This document shows, piece after piece, positions 33,035 to 43,787 of a DNA stretch of 64,000 nucleotides. Under the pieces are notes generated by a model that saw nothing but the letters and a program-made list of their open reading frames with translations, was not told the origin of the DNA and did not search any database. Every line of letters starts with the position of its first letter. The first letter of the stretch is position 1. The translations under genes were made by a program, and so were the position numbers. This stretch comes from Phallus indusiatus (taxonomy: Eukaryota; Basidiomycota; Agaricomycetes; Phallales; Phallaceae): assembly GCA_027605045.1 (NCBI GenBank), contig JAQFWX010000049.1, positions 217,779-281,778 on the forward strand, read 5' to 3'.

Positions 33035-34004
33035 ATGTCTCGACTTTTCCTTGTTCTTTTCTCGTGGTCTGCTGTTTTTGTTCTTCTGACATGGTCTTTG
33101 CACATTTCCATAAACGACGAACATGATTATGGTAGATCCAGACTTGAAACGCTTTCAGACACAAACGAACTCAGCTCCCCGAGCTCTAACGGTATCGTGT
33201 ACATCATACGACATGGCGAAAAACCTGAACACGGGCACGGTTTATCTTGTTTGGGCCGCAAACGAGCACAATGCATTCTAAAGGTGCACTATATTAAGTC
33301 TCTTTATTCCTTTTACTGATTGAGACACACCGTTCAGTTATTTGGACCTCATTCAAGGATGAATATTAGTTATATAATTGCAGCACCAAGCCATAATCGC
33401 GTTAGAAGTTCCAGGTCTATAGATTCTGCCAAGCCCGTTGCAAAAGCACTCGACTTGGAAATTGATTCGTACTGGTATGACGCACTATCTCTCGTTCATG
33501 AACGTTCATTCGCATGCTATTTTCCAAAAGTAATTCCGATGATGCAAAATGTGTGGCTAAACGAGTCCGGAAATTTCAACAATCTCTCCAAGTCGCTCAA
33601 CCCTCAATAACTTCTAAAAACGTTCTAATCATCGGGGTGATTATTACCATTATATATAAATTACTCATTGAACCTTTTCTCATTATTCACAAACTCACAG
33701 AGACATTCAAAGATTCCAAAGATAGGGAAAGCACTCGGTGTCCAACACCCGCCCAAGTTCCCTGATGTGTACGTCATTTTTAAACATCCAATTGTTTGCG
33801 GGGCATACAACTTGAATATTCGGTTCTCTCAGGTACAACCTGACCTGGCAAATTAAAGACGGTCAAGTGGACGTATCACATCAATATTGTCCTGAACTGG
33901 ACGATTCCGATAGAGACTCAGACTCATTTGACTGCGATTTAAATGAAGATAATTATGAGAATACACACGGATATATCCATACGCAGGCTGTTCTAATCGA
34001 TTGA
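33035..34004 (+). CDS. Histidine phosphatase (phosphoglycerate mutase-like) superfamily protein
   Basis: Exons 33035-33283, 33338-33474, 33531-33636, 33701-33768 and 33833-34004 total 732 nt and 243 residues with no leftover phase, which supports the model. An N-terminal hydrophobic segment (LFLVLFSWSAVFVLLTWSL) acts as signal anchor or signal peptide. The catalytic RHG motif is in VYIIRHGEKPEHG, so His attacks the phosphoryl group. Later come AAPSHNRVRSSRSIDSAKPV, NVLIIGRHSKIPKIGKAL with the second histidine, and YNLTWQIKDG. The C-terminus is acidic (ELDDSDRDSDSFDCDLNED). It belongs to the branch of uncharacterised fungal extracellular or membrane-linked members; the substrate is unknown. 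Confidence 0.82.
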
Positions 34005-34226
34005 TGTGAAGGGGCTTGCATACATGAACTTCATGATAATTGATATTAGACGCTTCTTTAATTTTTAATTCACACTAATATAGATGAAGTGGGTTTTCAT
34101 AGAATTTGGATGAATTAGCATGTGACGAAGATTCAAGATCAAAATTTATTAGTAGAGATATAAGTAACCCTCAAGGTATATCGCGTATAGATATCTTCTC
34201 TTGCTTGTGCTCGTACATGTAACAAT

Positions 34227-35756
34227 TTAGCCTCCAGGATCGGCTGCGACAATCTCACTGGCACATTCCGTCTTGACAGTGATATTTTCTTCAGTCAAAC
34301 ACTGCTTGTCATCCTCAAATTCAACTTGGATTTTTGCACTAGCTGTCGCCCCTTTTCGAGTTCTTAGCTTCGTTTTGATAACAGCACTCGGGCAAAGACC
34401 ATCGCTTAAAGTGCATACATCACAACGTGGACCAACAGGTAAACAAATTGTCTGTACAAAACAAAAACAACAACCAATTAATCAATAAAGATAAACATTC
34501 CAAAGACATTTGAGATACCTGGCCAAAGCCCACTAGTAGGGGATTAATCTCCCCATGGAGTTCTTTTGGTAGCCATGACTGTAAATTAAGCCTACACAAT
34601 TTATTTAGGTTATGAATGATGTGATATAAATGGAGCATCACCCCACCTTGTCTGTTCCGGTTCCTTGGTCGGTGGATTATGCCATTTCAAACGATTAGTA
34701 ACACGGTGAACATGAACCAATCCCTTCGTTCCTGTGTATTCAGATCAGACCACTGAGTGACATTTTGTCTGTTGAAATCCAAAACGACTAACCTATTCCA
34801 AGCGACCTAAGCAAAATCACAATAAGAATAAAACAAAAAAGATCGCACGCATAAATATACCTGAAGTGCTAAAAAAGCCATCTTAGGTCCTATGCCCGGT
34901 AAAGAGCAGAGTCCTTCAAGTGTGCCAGGAATCTCGCCGTCATGCTCGTCCAATATTCTCTGAGCGGCTTGTTTTATATATCTGACAAAAGGATGTGATA
35001 TGAGTAATGTTCTCAAAGATCGCAGGATATTTTTTGGTATACTGAGTCTTTCTTCTCCAAAAACCTACTTTCCCGATCGCCTCAGAAATGACAGAATCGT
35101 CTGCAGCCGCGAGATTTTCAGCAGTAAGTTCTCCTAACGACTGGCGCAGATTTGTAACCGCGGCATGGGTAACTTGATCTTTTGTTTGCGAAGAAAGCAT
35201 GAGTGATATCAATATAACAAATCTCTTGGTCTTTGAAAAAAGATAAGTCAGAATCTTATATCATACGAAAAGCATGTACCTTGGGATCTTCTACAGGTCC
35301 GCCTGCCATATGACACCCCATCTCATCTACAGGAGCTCCACCATGCTTTCGCATCTCTTTAATAGCATTATAAACTTCTTCCCAATTTGCAGGTGCCGGA
35401 TGTGGAGTATCAAGGTTGAGACGTATAGCTTTGCTTTTCCTGGGCGAACTTGAAGGACTGCCTTTGCTGCTACCGGGTTGAGTGTCTGCAGGGGCCACAT
35501 CAAGTTTCTTCCGTTTCCGAGTATTTGGTTTACTTTTCTCAGGAGTTTTCAGTTCAAGTGTCTCTTCGGCATGCGTTTCGAGCTTGACATTCTCGACCGA
35601 GCTAACGGGTATTGAAGAAGCGGCTTGCGCTAGTGGCTTTGAAGATGCGGAAGGAGAAAGGCTAAGATATTCGCGTTTGACGTCCTCTGCTTCATATATC
35701 GTGACGGCTGGATTCTGAACACTTTTGTAAGACCTCAATGAAGCCCTTTTCATCAT
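34227..35756 (-). CDS. NTH1: Endonuclease III homologue (base-excision DNA glycosylase/AP lyase), frame disrupted
   Basis: This bifunctional glycosylase removes oxidised pyrimidines in nucleus and mitochondria. Conserved parts are WEEVYNAIKEMRKHGGAPVD, SLMLSSQTKDQVTHAAV, the helix-hairpin-helix LPGIGPKMAFLALQ with the catalytic Lys, and a 4Fe-4S ligand run CLPVGPRCDVCTLSDGLC. A Lys/Pro/Ser-rich N-terminal extension precedes the domain; a longer in-frame start at 35882 is possible. The expected tract after VAWNRNEGIG is Val-Asp followed by HVHR. Here the DNA at about 34713 goes straight from GGT to TCATGTTCACC, so the catalytic Asp is missing and the frame changes before HVHRVTNRLKWHN. No alternative GT-AG splice restores both sides. 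The gene is either damaged or the consensus lacks 8 nt. Confidence 0.83.
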
Positions 35757-36126
35757 CGCGCAAAGGACAGGAAAAGCTCTATGAAACAGCTTGTTTCGGA
35801 GTCCTGCGCCGGCAGTAAGATTGTAAACTAAAATCAAATCCCGTACCGCGTTAGCTTTAGAAAATAAAACAAATATTGCCACAACTCACTAGGGCGCGTC
35901 GAAGCTGTCGTTCTCAAGCTCAAGTCGTTTCTACAGTTCCATTGAATAATCGATTCGATGACTAAGCATTCGGGACCGGAAGAAGCATTTGATCGCCTTG
36001 AGGCGCTTCGCAACTTGTTCTCTCTTCACCGCTAGTCAAAGTATTCAAAGGTTGTGGATTGTATTCTGCAATGCCCTTTGATATACCCGAGATTACTCAA
36101 AAATAAGAAATCATTAATCGAAAGTC
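35757..36126. promoter_or_regulatory. Divergent promoter region of NTH1 and NAA35
   Basis: About 370 bp separate the two start codons. No TATA box is obvious on either side. The minus-strand open frame continuing to 35882 could be a 5' extension of NTH1. Confidence 0.4.
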
Positions 36127-39054
36127 ATGTCCGGAATGTCCCCTGATGGAAATGGCAGAGTTGATATAGTGCCCGGAGGTGAAAATTTCGTGGATATAAA
36201 GGCAATTTTTGAAGACGGTGCTAAAGGTAAATTTCAGTGTAGCGGGATTAAAGGAATACGAAGTAAACGTGCTGATTGCTCTGACAGAGATCAAAGAGGG
36301 AGAGTTGGTTACTATCAGTGGTTTCGATCTCAATGACGCCATGGCAGCTTTAGAGGTACAAACCAGACCCACCCCAGCCCTTTCTTTTTCCTCCTCATTA
36401 ACAGGTTTTCACCACAGATTATGGATCCTCGTATGGACAGTGGTCTTTTACCGGAAGCACCCCCATTTGACCCAAACATGCTCTTACTCCCCGAAGAAGT
36501 CTGTTGGATCCTTGATCGCACCTTCGCATCCGAAGTATACTTTAAACTTGTATCCATGACTCAATTGCTGTAATGCCCTTTTTGCAGGTTGGCTGGCACA
36601 ATGGACTGGCACTATCTCAAACGGTGCTTACCATTCGTTATGTCCACTACCTCGCAGATATTGGCTTCTCAAGATTCAAAACTTCAGAAAACACCTCATC
36701 TCACTCATATTCTCCAACTTCACCGAAACCAGATCCCAATCGATCACCGGAATTAGTCAATCTTGTTCTCAGAGCGGGTATTTTCGGATTAGTGAAATGC
36801 TGTGATCTTGTGTGGCGTGAATTATCCCAAAATCGTGTTTTAGAGGTAAGATACTATTGTACACATTGGCTTTGAGTATTCATTGATCTATGAGTAGGGT
36901 GAAGACTGGAATAGCGACAAATTCAATGTCTCGCTTTGCGAACACATTCAGCCGGAAAAGGTTATCAGTCTCTTAGGCGACGCTTTAGTCTGGTTACGTC
37001 AAACACCTGCAAGCATGTGGTTTTATTCTTACCATAGTGTCGTTCTAATATCATTATCACCACAGTTTCGAATGTCTGGCGGTCTGCTTTGACGGATCGT
37101 ATCCTCCTACGAAAGGTAAGTTTCATTCTCCCGAGTCATGACGACGCTATTGACGCGATTACACAGAACATACTGCAAATGCTATATTCCCCATCTACAA
37201 TCGTCCTTCAAAATGCCAAACAAGACCTTGCAGCTATTCTATCTACAGCTACGACACCGAATCCGTCTCCCCGAGTCATGAATGCTATAGATCCCAACAT
37301 TACTCGACATCTAATCTCATCCATTCCAATACGTAATATTCCTCAACTTTCGCAGAAAGAGGCATGGGCTGCGTGGAAAATTTGGCTTGAACAATGGGAT
37401 GAAAGCCGGAGAGTGATCGATGCTGAGAGATTGTGGAGTGTAAAGGTTAGTCGTATTTGCTGAACTTTTTTTAATAAACATGATTTATCGGTATTAGTTG
37501 CTTGCTGAAATGAGAGTTTACGAGAACAAACCCCAGCGGCGTACGGCTTTTTTGCGGTCGGTGGCTAGCGTATGTGACCTGGCGACATTTCATGCTCAGA
37601 GATATCTAATCAATGTTGATCCTCCATAGTCGACATTTTTCAATGGATCAAAGATTCTTTTAAATAACGAACCACCATGGGTAGTAGATCGATTCTTCTA
37701 CGAAACAGCAGCCATACCACCCGGTCTTTTACCGGATGCCGCACACCAACTTACAGACACCCTCTTACGCTCATTCAACAATATCGATGCTTACACTGAT
37801 GGTGTTTTGAGCGATGACCTTTCGAAAGAATTAACAGAAGGAGTGGATAACTTTGAGAAGATGATAGCTTCTGTGAGCGAGATCTTCCTGACCATTACCA
37901 CGATCCCAGTTCCAAGCTGACAAGAGCAGTTGTTAGTAGACTTCTTCACTTCGTTTTATCATAACCGTGCGAGGCAGCGTCGAATATTTGCTGGGTCTCT
38001 TTTGGAGTGGCATCTTGCATACGAGCAAGCTATGTGGATTACGTCTTATCTGAAGTCAGCTGAACCTCTTGAAGTGTGTCTTCATTTTACTTTCGTATGA
38101 ACCTTAATATTGACCTTTTTTTACTTTACCAAAGGTATATACTCGTATACCCTTATGCGTCCGATACGCGCGTCTCATGATAATCAGTCAAGTGATTCTA
38201 TCGGGTTTTGAACTCGAGCTCTATGCGCAGTCCGAATGGGCAATGATATACTGGTACCTCGCAGAAGTTCTTTCTATGCAGATCTCGGTTTTGAACGAGA
38301 TTCACTCGTCGTTACTACAAGAAACTAGTACACCGGACATTGAACAAGCTGTCGAGTTTGTCACTGGGCAAAGAGACTATGCGTATGGTCTTCAGGGTGT
38401 AAGCCTTGCCCTTCGTGATGTACATGATTCTTTTCCAACTTGCAAGTAGTGAGACACTGATTAGAGATGTTCTTCCGAAAGATTTTGTTCCATACGGTCT
38501 CTCATCCTGTTCGGGTCGATGCCGAGCTGGAACAAGCGAAGTTCAGAATTCGATTCAAATGGGCATTCGTAAAAGGTTACTCGGGTGCGCAAGGACCAGA
38601 TCAAGACCGGCCTATTTTGGGTAAATGGCGGAGATGGTGTATGCAGAATGAGGTCCGCATTTCATTTACCAGGTCTGCAACAAGCATTTCTTTGTAACAC
38701 TGATTGTTCTAGTCGAGAGTTGATTGGCAAGCAAGCGCTGTTGAAGCTCTGAGAGAGAGTAATGGAATCTTTTCCCGGCTGGCAACATCAGCCTCTAAAG
38801 CACCTACGGCGACATTTTGTGTGGACGAGTATCAACAGGTTTGTGAGAGCCTCAATTTCGTTGCGTTATATAGACTGACTTACCTTTATTAGTTTCTTAC
38901 AAGTCTGGGTCAAATATGTCACGTCAATGCCCAGATTCTAGTTAAAGTTCCTGATATCACGCATAATATTCGGATTCGCTGCTTGTGGGAGATATCTAAA
39001 TGGTTTCCTGTGCTCGAACATTCAACGGGCTCAAACAATTACAGCTCTCAATGA
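36127..39054 (+). CDS. MAK10: NatC N-terminal acetyltransferase auxiliary subunit (Mak10/NAA35)
   Basis: NatC acetylates nascent proteins starting Met followed by a bulky hydrophobic residue, on the ribosome; this subunit is the large scaffold beside the Naa30 catalyst. The N-terminal region reads FVDIKAIFEDGAK, GELVTISGFDLNDAMAALE, MDPRMDSGLLPEAPPFDPN and EVGWHNGLALSQTVLTIRYV. The MDPRMDSG and WHxGxxLSQT blocks are diagnostic for Mak10. The long helical remainder runs on through about ten exons: NVWRSALTDRILLRKNILQM, AAWKIWLEQWDESRRVIDAE, RARQRRIFAGSLLEWHLAYE, ELYAQSEWAMIYWYLAEVLS, then FLTSLGQICHVNAQILVK, stopping at 39052-39054. The junction near 38400-38470 is the least certain. No disruption found elsewhere. 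Confidence 0.88.
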
Positions 39055-40079
39055 TGTTTCTAGCTGCATAATGTCTTTTCTCATCTTATCGCAGGGAGTT
39101 TTTATTTTCATAATATAGGGTTAATATATTGTTTTTTGGTATAATTACGAATTCGAAATGCGTTGTATATTATATATCATTAGCAAAGTTTGTAATCAGA
39201 TGTAGATGACAAAACGGCAAGATTAATAAGGTACTTTCTTAGTTCATCCGAAAAAGTAGGTAATCCAGTAAAAAGCAGAAGTTTCTCTTATCAGCGGTTA
39301 CATGATTCAGTGTTCACAAATCGATAAGGACGTGAACACGTTCTATCGCAGTGACCGACTCTGGTGAAGAGAAGAGGACTATCCCGGAAACACGACTGGC
39401 AGTACAAGGCGAATGTCGAGATAACGAGCCTTGCTGTGACCGAACCAATCTCAGGTTCCTTTCATACAATCTACTTACAATTATCATGCAATCATTTTAG
39501 ATTACGGGACGTCGCGGACGGCTTTTCCCGTGGAGGACAAGTTTGCATGAATCATTCTCGCTGGGCAGAAAAACGACTCGATTCTTGCTTGATTCCTCCC
39601 TGGGCGGAATTCTCCGGTGAAACTGTGTCTAGAAATTAGGTCGAAAACCTCTCAATCTCCATATTTTCACGCTTGAAGTAAAGTAATTAGTACTTAGCAT
39701 ACAAATTGTTCATGAGCATCGCCCGCAAGTTGACAATGTATTTTTTTCTGGTAAAAAAATATTACGTACATGTAACGCGTCACGACAACAACGCGATCGC
39801 GTGTAAGCGCCCAATAATGTATGTCTGCCCAACCTTTGTGAACTCGCTGGACTGGACTGACAACCGAATCTCTAGATAGCGAATTGGACCCTTTGAACTC
39901 AGCTAGCTTTATTGGACGATTTCCCTTGATCACAATGGTTCAACGTATGAAGCGTACATATATAAAGCCCGGAGGGCACTATGAACGGAAACCTTTGGAT
40001 TTCCTTCTGTTTGCAGCGCTCCCAAACCCTTTTTTGCTTCTCGAGTTTATCGTTTCCACTTCATAAAAACTCACAAGAA
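39055..40079. other. Intergenic region with TATA box for the zinc-finger gene
   Basis: No gene is recognised; a plus-strand frame at 39364-39639 lacks family features. TATATAAAG at 39959-39967 is about 115 nt before the ATG at 40080 and is a likely core promoter. Confidence 0.45.
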
Positions 40080-40934
40080 ATGTATAAAGAGTACCCCGAT
40101 GGTCAATACCCCTTCGTCGGCCAATTCATTCCCACGTGAGTTACCAGGTCCTCTCAGAAGCCTGGCAAGACCATCTTATTTCTGCCTTACAGTGGTACAT
40201 TAAATACCACCAATGCAATGCGGAATATGATAGGTCTGCCAGGGCCAGTTTATTGCGATTCATACGTGAACCCTAGGGACTTGCACAAGAACTCCCGCTC
40301 CGCGAGTCCACCGCTAACACGCGAGAATAATGGCTCCCGACGGATCGATTCTCATTCTACTTACGCTTATCCGGACTACAACAGCTCAAAGTACGTGTTC
40401 TATTTATTTTTTGGTTTAGTTAGTTAATGATCATTCATCAGAACTCCTGAGCGCCGTCACCACACTACTGGCACGAGTCGTTCAACCGCCAGAACTGAGC
40501 AACCCCGCAGTTATTATATATCAGACAACCACGATTATAGGTCCAATGGCGATGGTCACCGTAATGAGAACTATCATGGTCCATCAACGCGTCAAGAACG
40601 CGCTTATGAACGTTCGCCATACCCCAGTGGGTCAAGTACTACTAATGCTAGTCCCCAAGGGACCAGGTGCCCGTACATCGATCCATGGATGGGCATCCAA
40701 TGTCCAAAATGTACTCAAAATGCGCAAGACAAGAGGCGACATTGGACTTCAGTTCACGAATACGCGGAGCTCGTTGCTATGACTAATGGGACGTTGCCCG
40801 AAGGCAGGGGTAACGCAATTACTTCCTCCGAGCTGCTGCAGAAAGTCCGGGAAAAACTCGCATGCTCACACTGTGGGCTAATATTCACAAGACCCGATGC
40901 ACAAAAGCGCCACATCAGCACGTTTAGGCACTAG
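40080..40934 (+). CDS. C2H2-type zinc-finger protein
   Basis: Exons 40080-40135, 40193-40390 and 40442-40934 give 747 nt and 248 residues in phase. The first two thirds are low-complexity, rich in Ser, Arg, Asn, Tyr and Pro, and probably disordered. The C-terminal third has two zinc-binding units. CPKCTQNAQDKRRHWTSVH is an atypical one with a shortened finger. CSHCGLIFTRPDAQKRH followed by ISTFRH has Cys-x2-Cys-x12-His-x5-His spacing close to the classical C2H2 finger. The protein ends right after the last His. A DNA-binding or regulatory role is inferred from the fingers only; I do not recognise an orthologue. Confidence 0.72.
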
Positions 40935-41132
40935 AGAACCGTCGTTCTCCCAAGTTTTCTTCTTCTGAAGTTTCACTTTTTCCTCTTCTTTTTCTGTCAT
41001 TAATATCTTGATAGTACCAGACTTCTAATTTATATTCACGTAATTCCATACACTTTAATTCTTTAGCCCGCAGACTATACATACTCATCTCTTAATATCA
41101 CTAACTGCAGTGAATGGTATCAGTAACTAAAA

Positions 41133-42042
41133 TTAAATCGTCAACCGCATCACGAAAACATTTGGTGCAGTAAATCCCAAACGATTTCTAGCATAGGTAT
41201 CTTCCTTCATTAATCTTTCAAAGTAACTAGACGCATTGCGGTCAGTTTTCGAAAATACAAGCAAATTTGAGTAAACTCGTACATAACGTTTCGCAAGTAA
41301 TCTGATAAGCAACAAGCCACCCAAGGTGAGGAACTCAATATATAAAATGAGAGAATAAGAAAATACTAGGCACACCTGATCGCTTTAATGGGCCTTCCGC
41401 TTGCTGACCCCATGGTCCTGCCCCTGGAGGTCTATAAAGAGATGCTGTACGTCGTATTTGAGTTTGCACATGTGGAGGAATTCTAGCTAATCTGATAAGT
41501 CAATATTAGATTGAAGGCACAGGGCTCTAGTATCGTTGTTTAGTCATACTCAGCATCAGTTAGTCGTTTCATGTGTCTATTCATGACTTAGCGACATGGA
41601 GGAACTAAAGTAAAGAATTCGACGTACTCTTCGAATATGCAACCTAGAACATTCTCGAGTGTGACACCACTTTCGTTGAAGACCGTGATACACCAGGGCG
41701 AGGATGTTGTGATAATTATCAGTTCGGTAGAGCGGGGTATCGTTGCAGGTTCATCTTTCTGGCAAGAATTGAAAAAGGTATTTCAGAATAGTGTATACCG
41801 AAAGAAGACGCAAGACGGACTTTATCGAATGGTTCCTCGTGTTGTTGATTCACATATTTCGCCTCGCCCGTGGCGACATTGAACTGAAAGTTTGGATCTT
41901 CTCCCCTATGCAATATGATCTGCAAAACTCTTCGTATCCCACGTAGAAGCAAGGCTCGTTACCTCAGAACAGGGTGGAGCTCCAATTCTTGCTGGAGAAG
42001 ATACAAGTCCGTTCTTGACAGCACGGGACCATCTAAAACCAT
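41133..42042 (-). CDS. DUF6699-family protein
   Basis: I recognise this as the basidiomycete-expanded DUF6699 family by its pattern rather than by function. It starts at ATG 42042 with MVLDGPVLSRTDLYLLQQEL, then ELHPVL (the usual LHPLL start of the domain), EPATIPRSTELIIITTSSPW, CITVFNESGVTLENVLGCIF, a basic/Pro stretch RRTASLYRPPGAGPWGQQAE, and a C-terminal block DTYARNRLGFTAPNVFVMRL before TAA at 41133-41135. Several short introns separate these; the exon between LHPVL and EPATIP has an ambiguous frame, including a roughly 40-nt intron. No biochemical role is known for the family. Confidence 0.62.
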
Positions 42043-42375
42043 GTAATTCCCAGTCGTTATTCGCTTAACCGGTGCGATAATCTCGAAATCGATACATACA
42101 ATCCTCCCCAATAACCCATTTTCCTCCAATCATATCCATTACTTCTCAACAATCCAAAATACAAGAAACGGAAGAAAAAAAGAAACAACGAAAGTCACGG
42201 AACAGTGCAATGTGCCATTTAGAGCAGACAAGGGGTATGTGATCTTCACATGAGGCACGCCCACAGGTGTCCACAGTTCTCGTTATGTAATACTCTTTTC
42301 GGGGAGCTTGCCGAACGCTGTGGCAGCCAACGTCTCATCTTGCCTCGTTTCGTAAATTGACTCGATAATCTTATT
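42043..42375. promoter_or_regulatory. Divergent promoter region between the DUF6699 gene and CCDC124
   Basis: 333 bp separate the two start codons. I see no TATA box. There is a purine-rich tract (about 42160-42195, GGAAGAAAAAAAGAAACAAC). Confidence 0.35.
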
Positions 42376-43547
42376 ATGCCACCCAAAGGTGTAAACGCGA
42401 AAAAGGAGGCTGGAAAAGCGAAAAAAGCCGAAAACGAAGCCAAAAAGAAAGAAGCTGTTGCTGCAGAAAAGGTATTTGGTGCCATATCATCATGCTGCAT
42501 TGTTCGATATTGATCGAAATCTCATTGCCTTTTCCTTTCTTTGTTCTACATCTCAAGGAACGAAAAGAATCGGTAGCATGGGAAGATGGTGCTAAAAGCA
42601 GCAAAGCCAAGGATGCAAAGGAAGAAAAGCGTAAAGCAGATGCAGCTCGTAAAGCCGAGAATGCTCGACTATTAGCTGAAGAAGAACAGTCGCTTCCTGC
42701 CAAGGTTAAAATCGCTCCTAAAGCTGGTCAAAAGAAGACTACTACCGCACAAGCGGTTAAACCTGCCGGACCTGGTGCCATCGCTGCTGGCGGAGGATTA
42801 AGCAACATCGCCGACAAAGAGAAAGAAACTTCGCCGAAAGCACTACCGGAAGAGAAGATCGAGAGTTTCCAAGCTACGGGCATTGACGATGCGCTTGAAT
42901 TGTTGACTATTGTCAATGCTAAAACGGACAAGGCTAGTGTGGGACAACAGGCTGCGGGCATTGAACGTCACCCTGAGGTATGTGCCATTTGTATGCCCTT
43001 GAGATTATCCTCTGAGCTCATGCCTCTTTACAGCGACGTTTCAAGGTGATGTTTTACAAAAGAAATGCATAGCCGTGTTTTTCTCATTTCTACATTCAGG
43101 CAGCTTTTGAAGCATATCAAGAACAGGAACTTCCCAATGTTAGACGAGAGGTTAGTAATCTTCTCGTTCATTTCCTTTATCTCAACGATCCTTTGTAACG
43201 ATCCTTTGTAGCACCCTGGCCTTCGTTTGCAGCAATATAAGGTACGATCATGATTACATATAGTAAACCAATGCAAATAGCCCACTCAACTCTTCGTTTT
43301 TTTCTAACCATAACAGGAGTTGTTATACAAACAATTCCAGAAGAGTCCGGAAAATCCGTAAGCATATCTCCAGCCCCCCAAAACTAATTTACGAATTTTC
43401 TCTGAAACTATCAAACCCAGTTTCAACCAAGCTACAGTAGCATATGACGCTACAAAGGATGAAAGAATCAAAGCGTTACAGGAAAAGAAAGAGAAAGTTG
43501 AGAACAGACTTCGTGACGGCAAGGACGCTGGCTCCGACTCGGATTGA
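42376..43547 (+). CDS. CCDC124/Oxs1-family ribosome-associated protein
   Basis: Proteins of this family (human CCDC124, S. pombe Oxs1, with the smaller yeast Lso2) bind the interface of idle 80S ribosomes and help protect and recycle them; Oxs1 is also linked to stress transcription. The start is MPPKGVNAKKEAGKAKKAEN, a Lys/Ala-rich helix typical of the ribosome-binding end, and a long coiled coil follows (AKDAKEEKRKADAARKAENA). The C-terminal conserved domain reads FQATGIDDALELLTIV, IERHPERRFKAAFEAYQEQE, EHPGLRLQQYKELLYKQFQK and SPENPFNQATVAYDATKDER. Four to five exons: 42376-42471 first, then a long second exon to about 42976, then three small ones. TGA is at 43545-43547. It converges with the deacetylase gene, 240 bp away. 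Confidence 0.87.
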
Positions 43548-43787
43548 CGATTTCCGGGATATATCATATGACTGACGATACATAATCAAATCACTTCCCA
43601 TTTGTACTACAGAATGCTTGCAATCTCATATGTATATTATTAACGTGGTAAACCCAGGTCATCAGCGAATTCATGAATCATTGATCATGTAAACCGATTG
43701 GGACTCGTGCCTCATGGATTTGTTAGGTGATACCGCACAGCATGTCTAAATACTCTAATACACTTTGCTTCATTTAAACATTGTTTA

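Noticed and set aside
42728..42961. Minus-strand frame opposite CCDC124
   Set aside because: It is a shadow of the well-supported coding exon on the plus strand.
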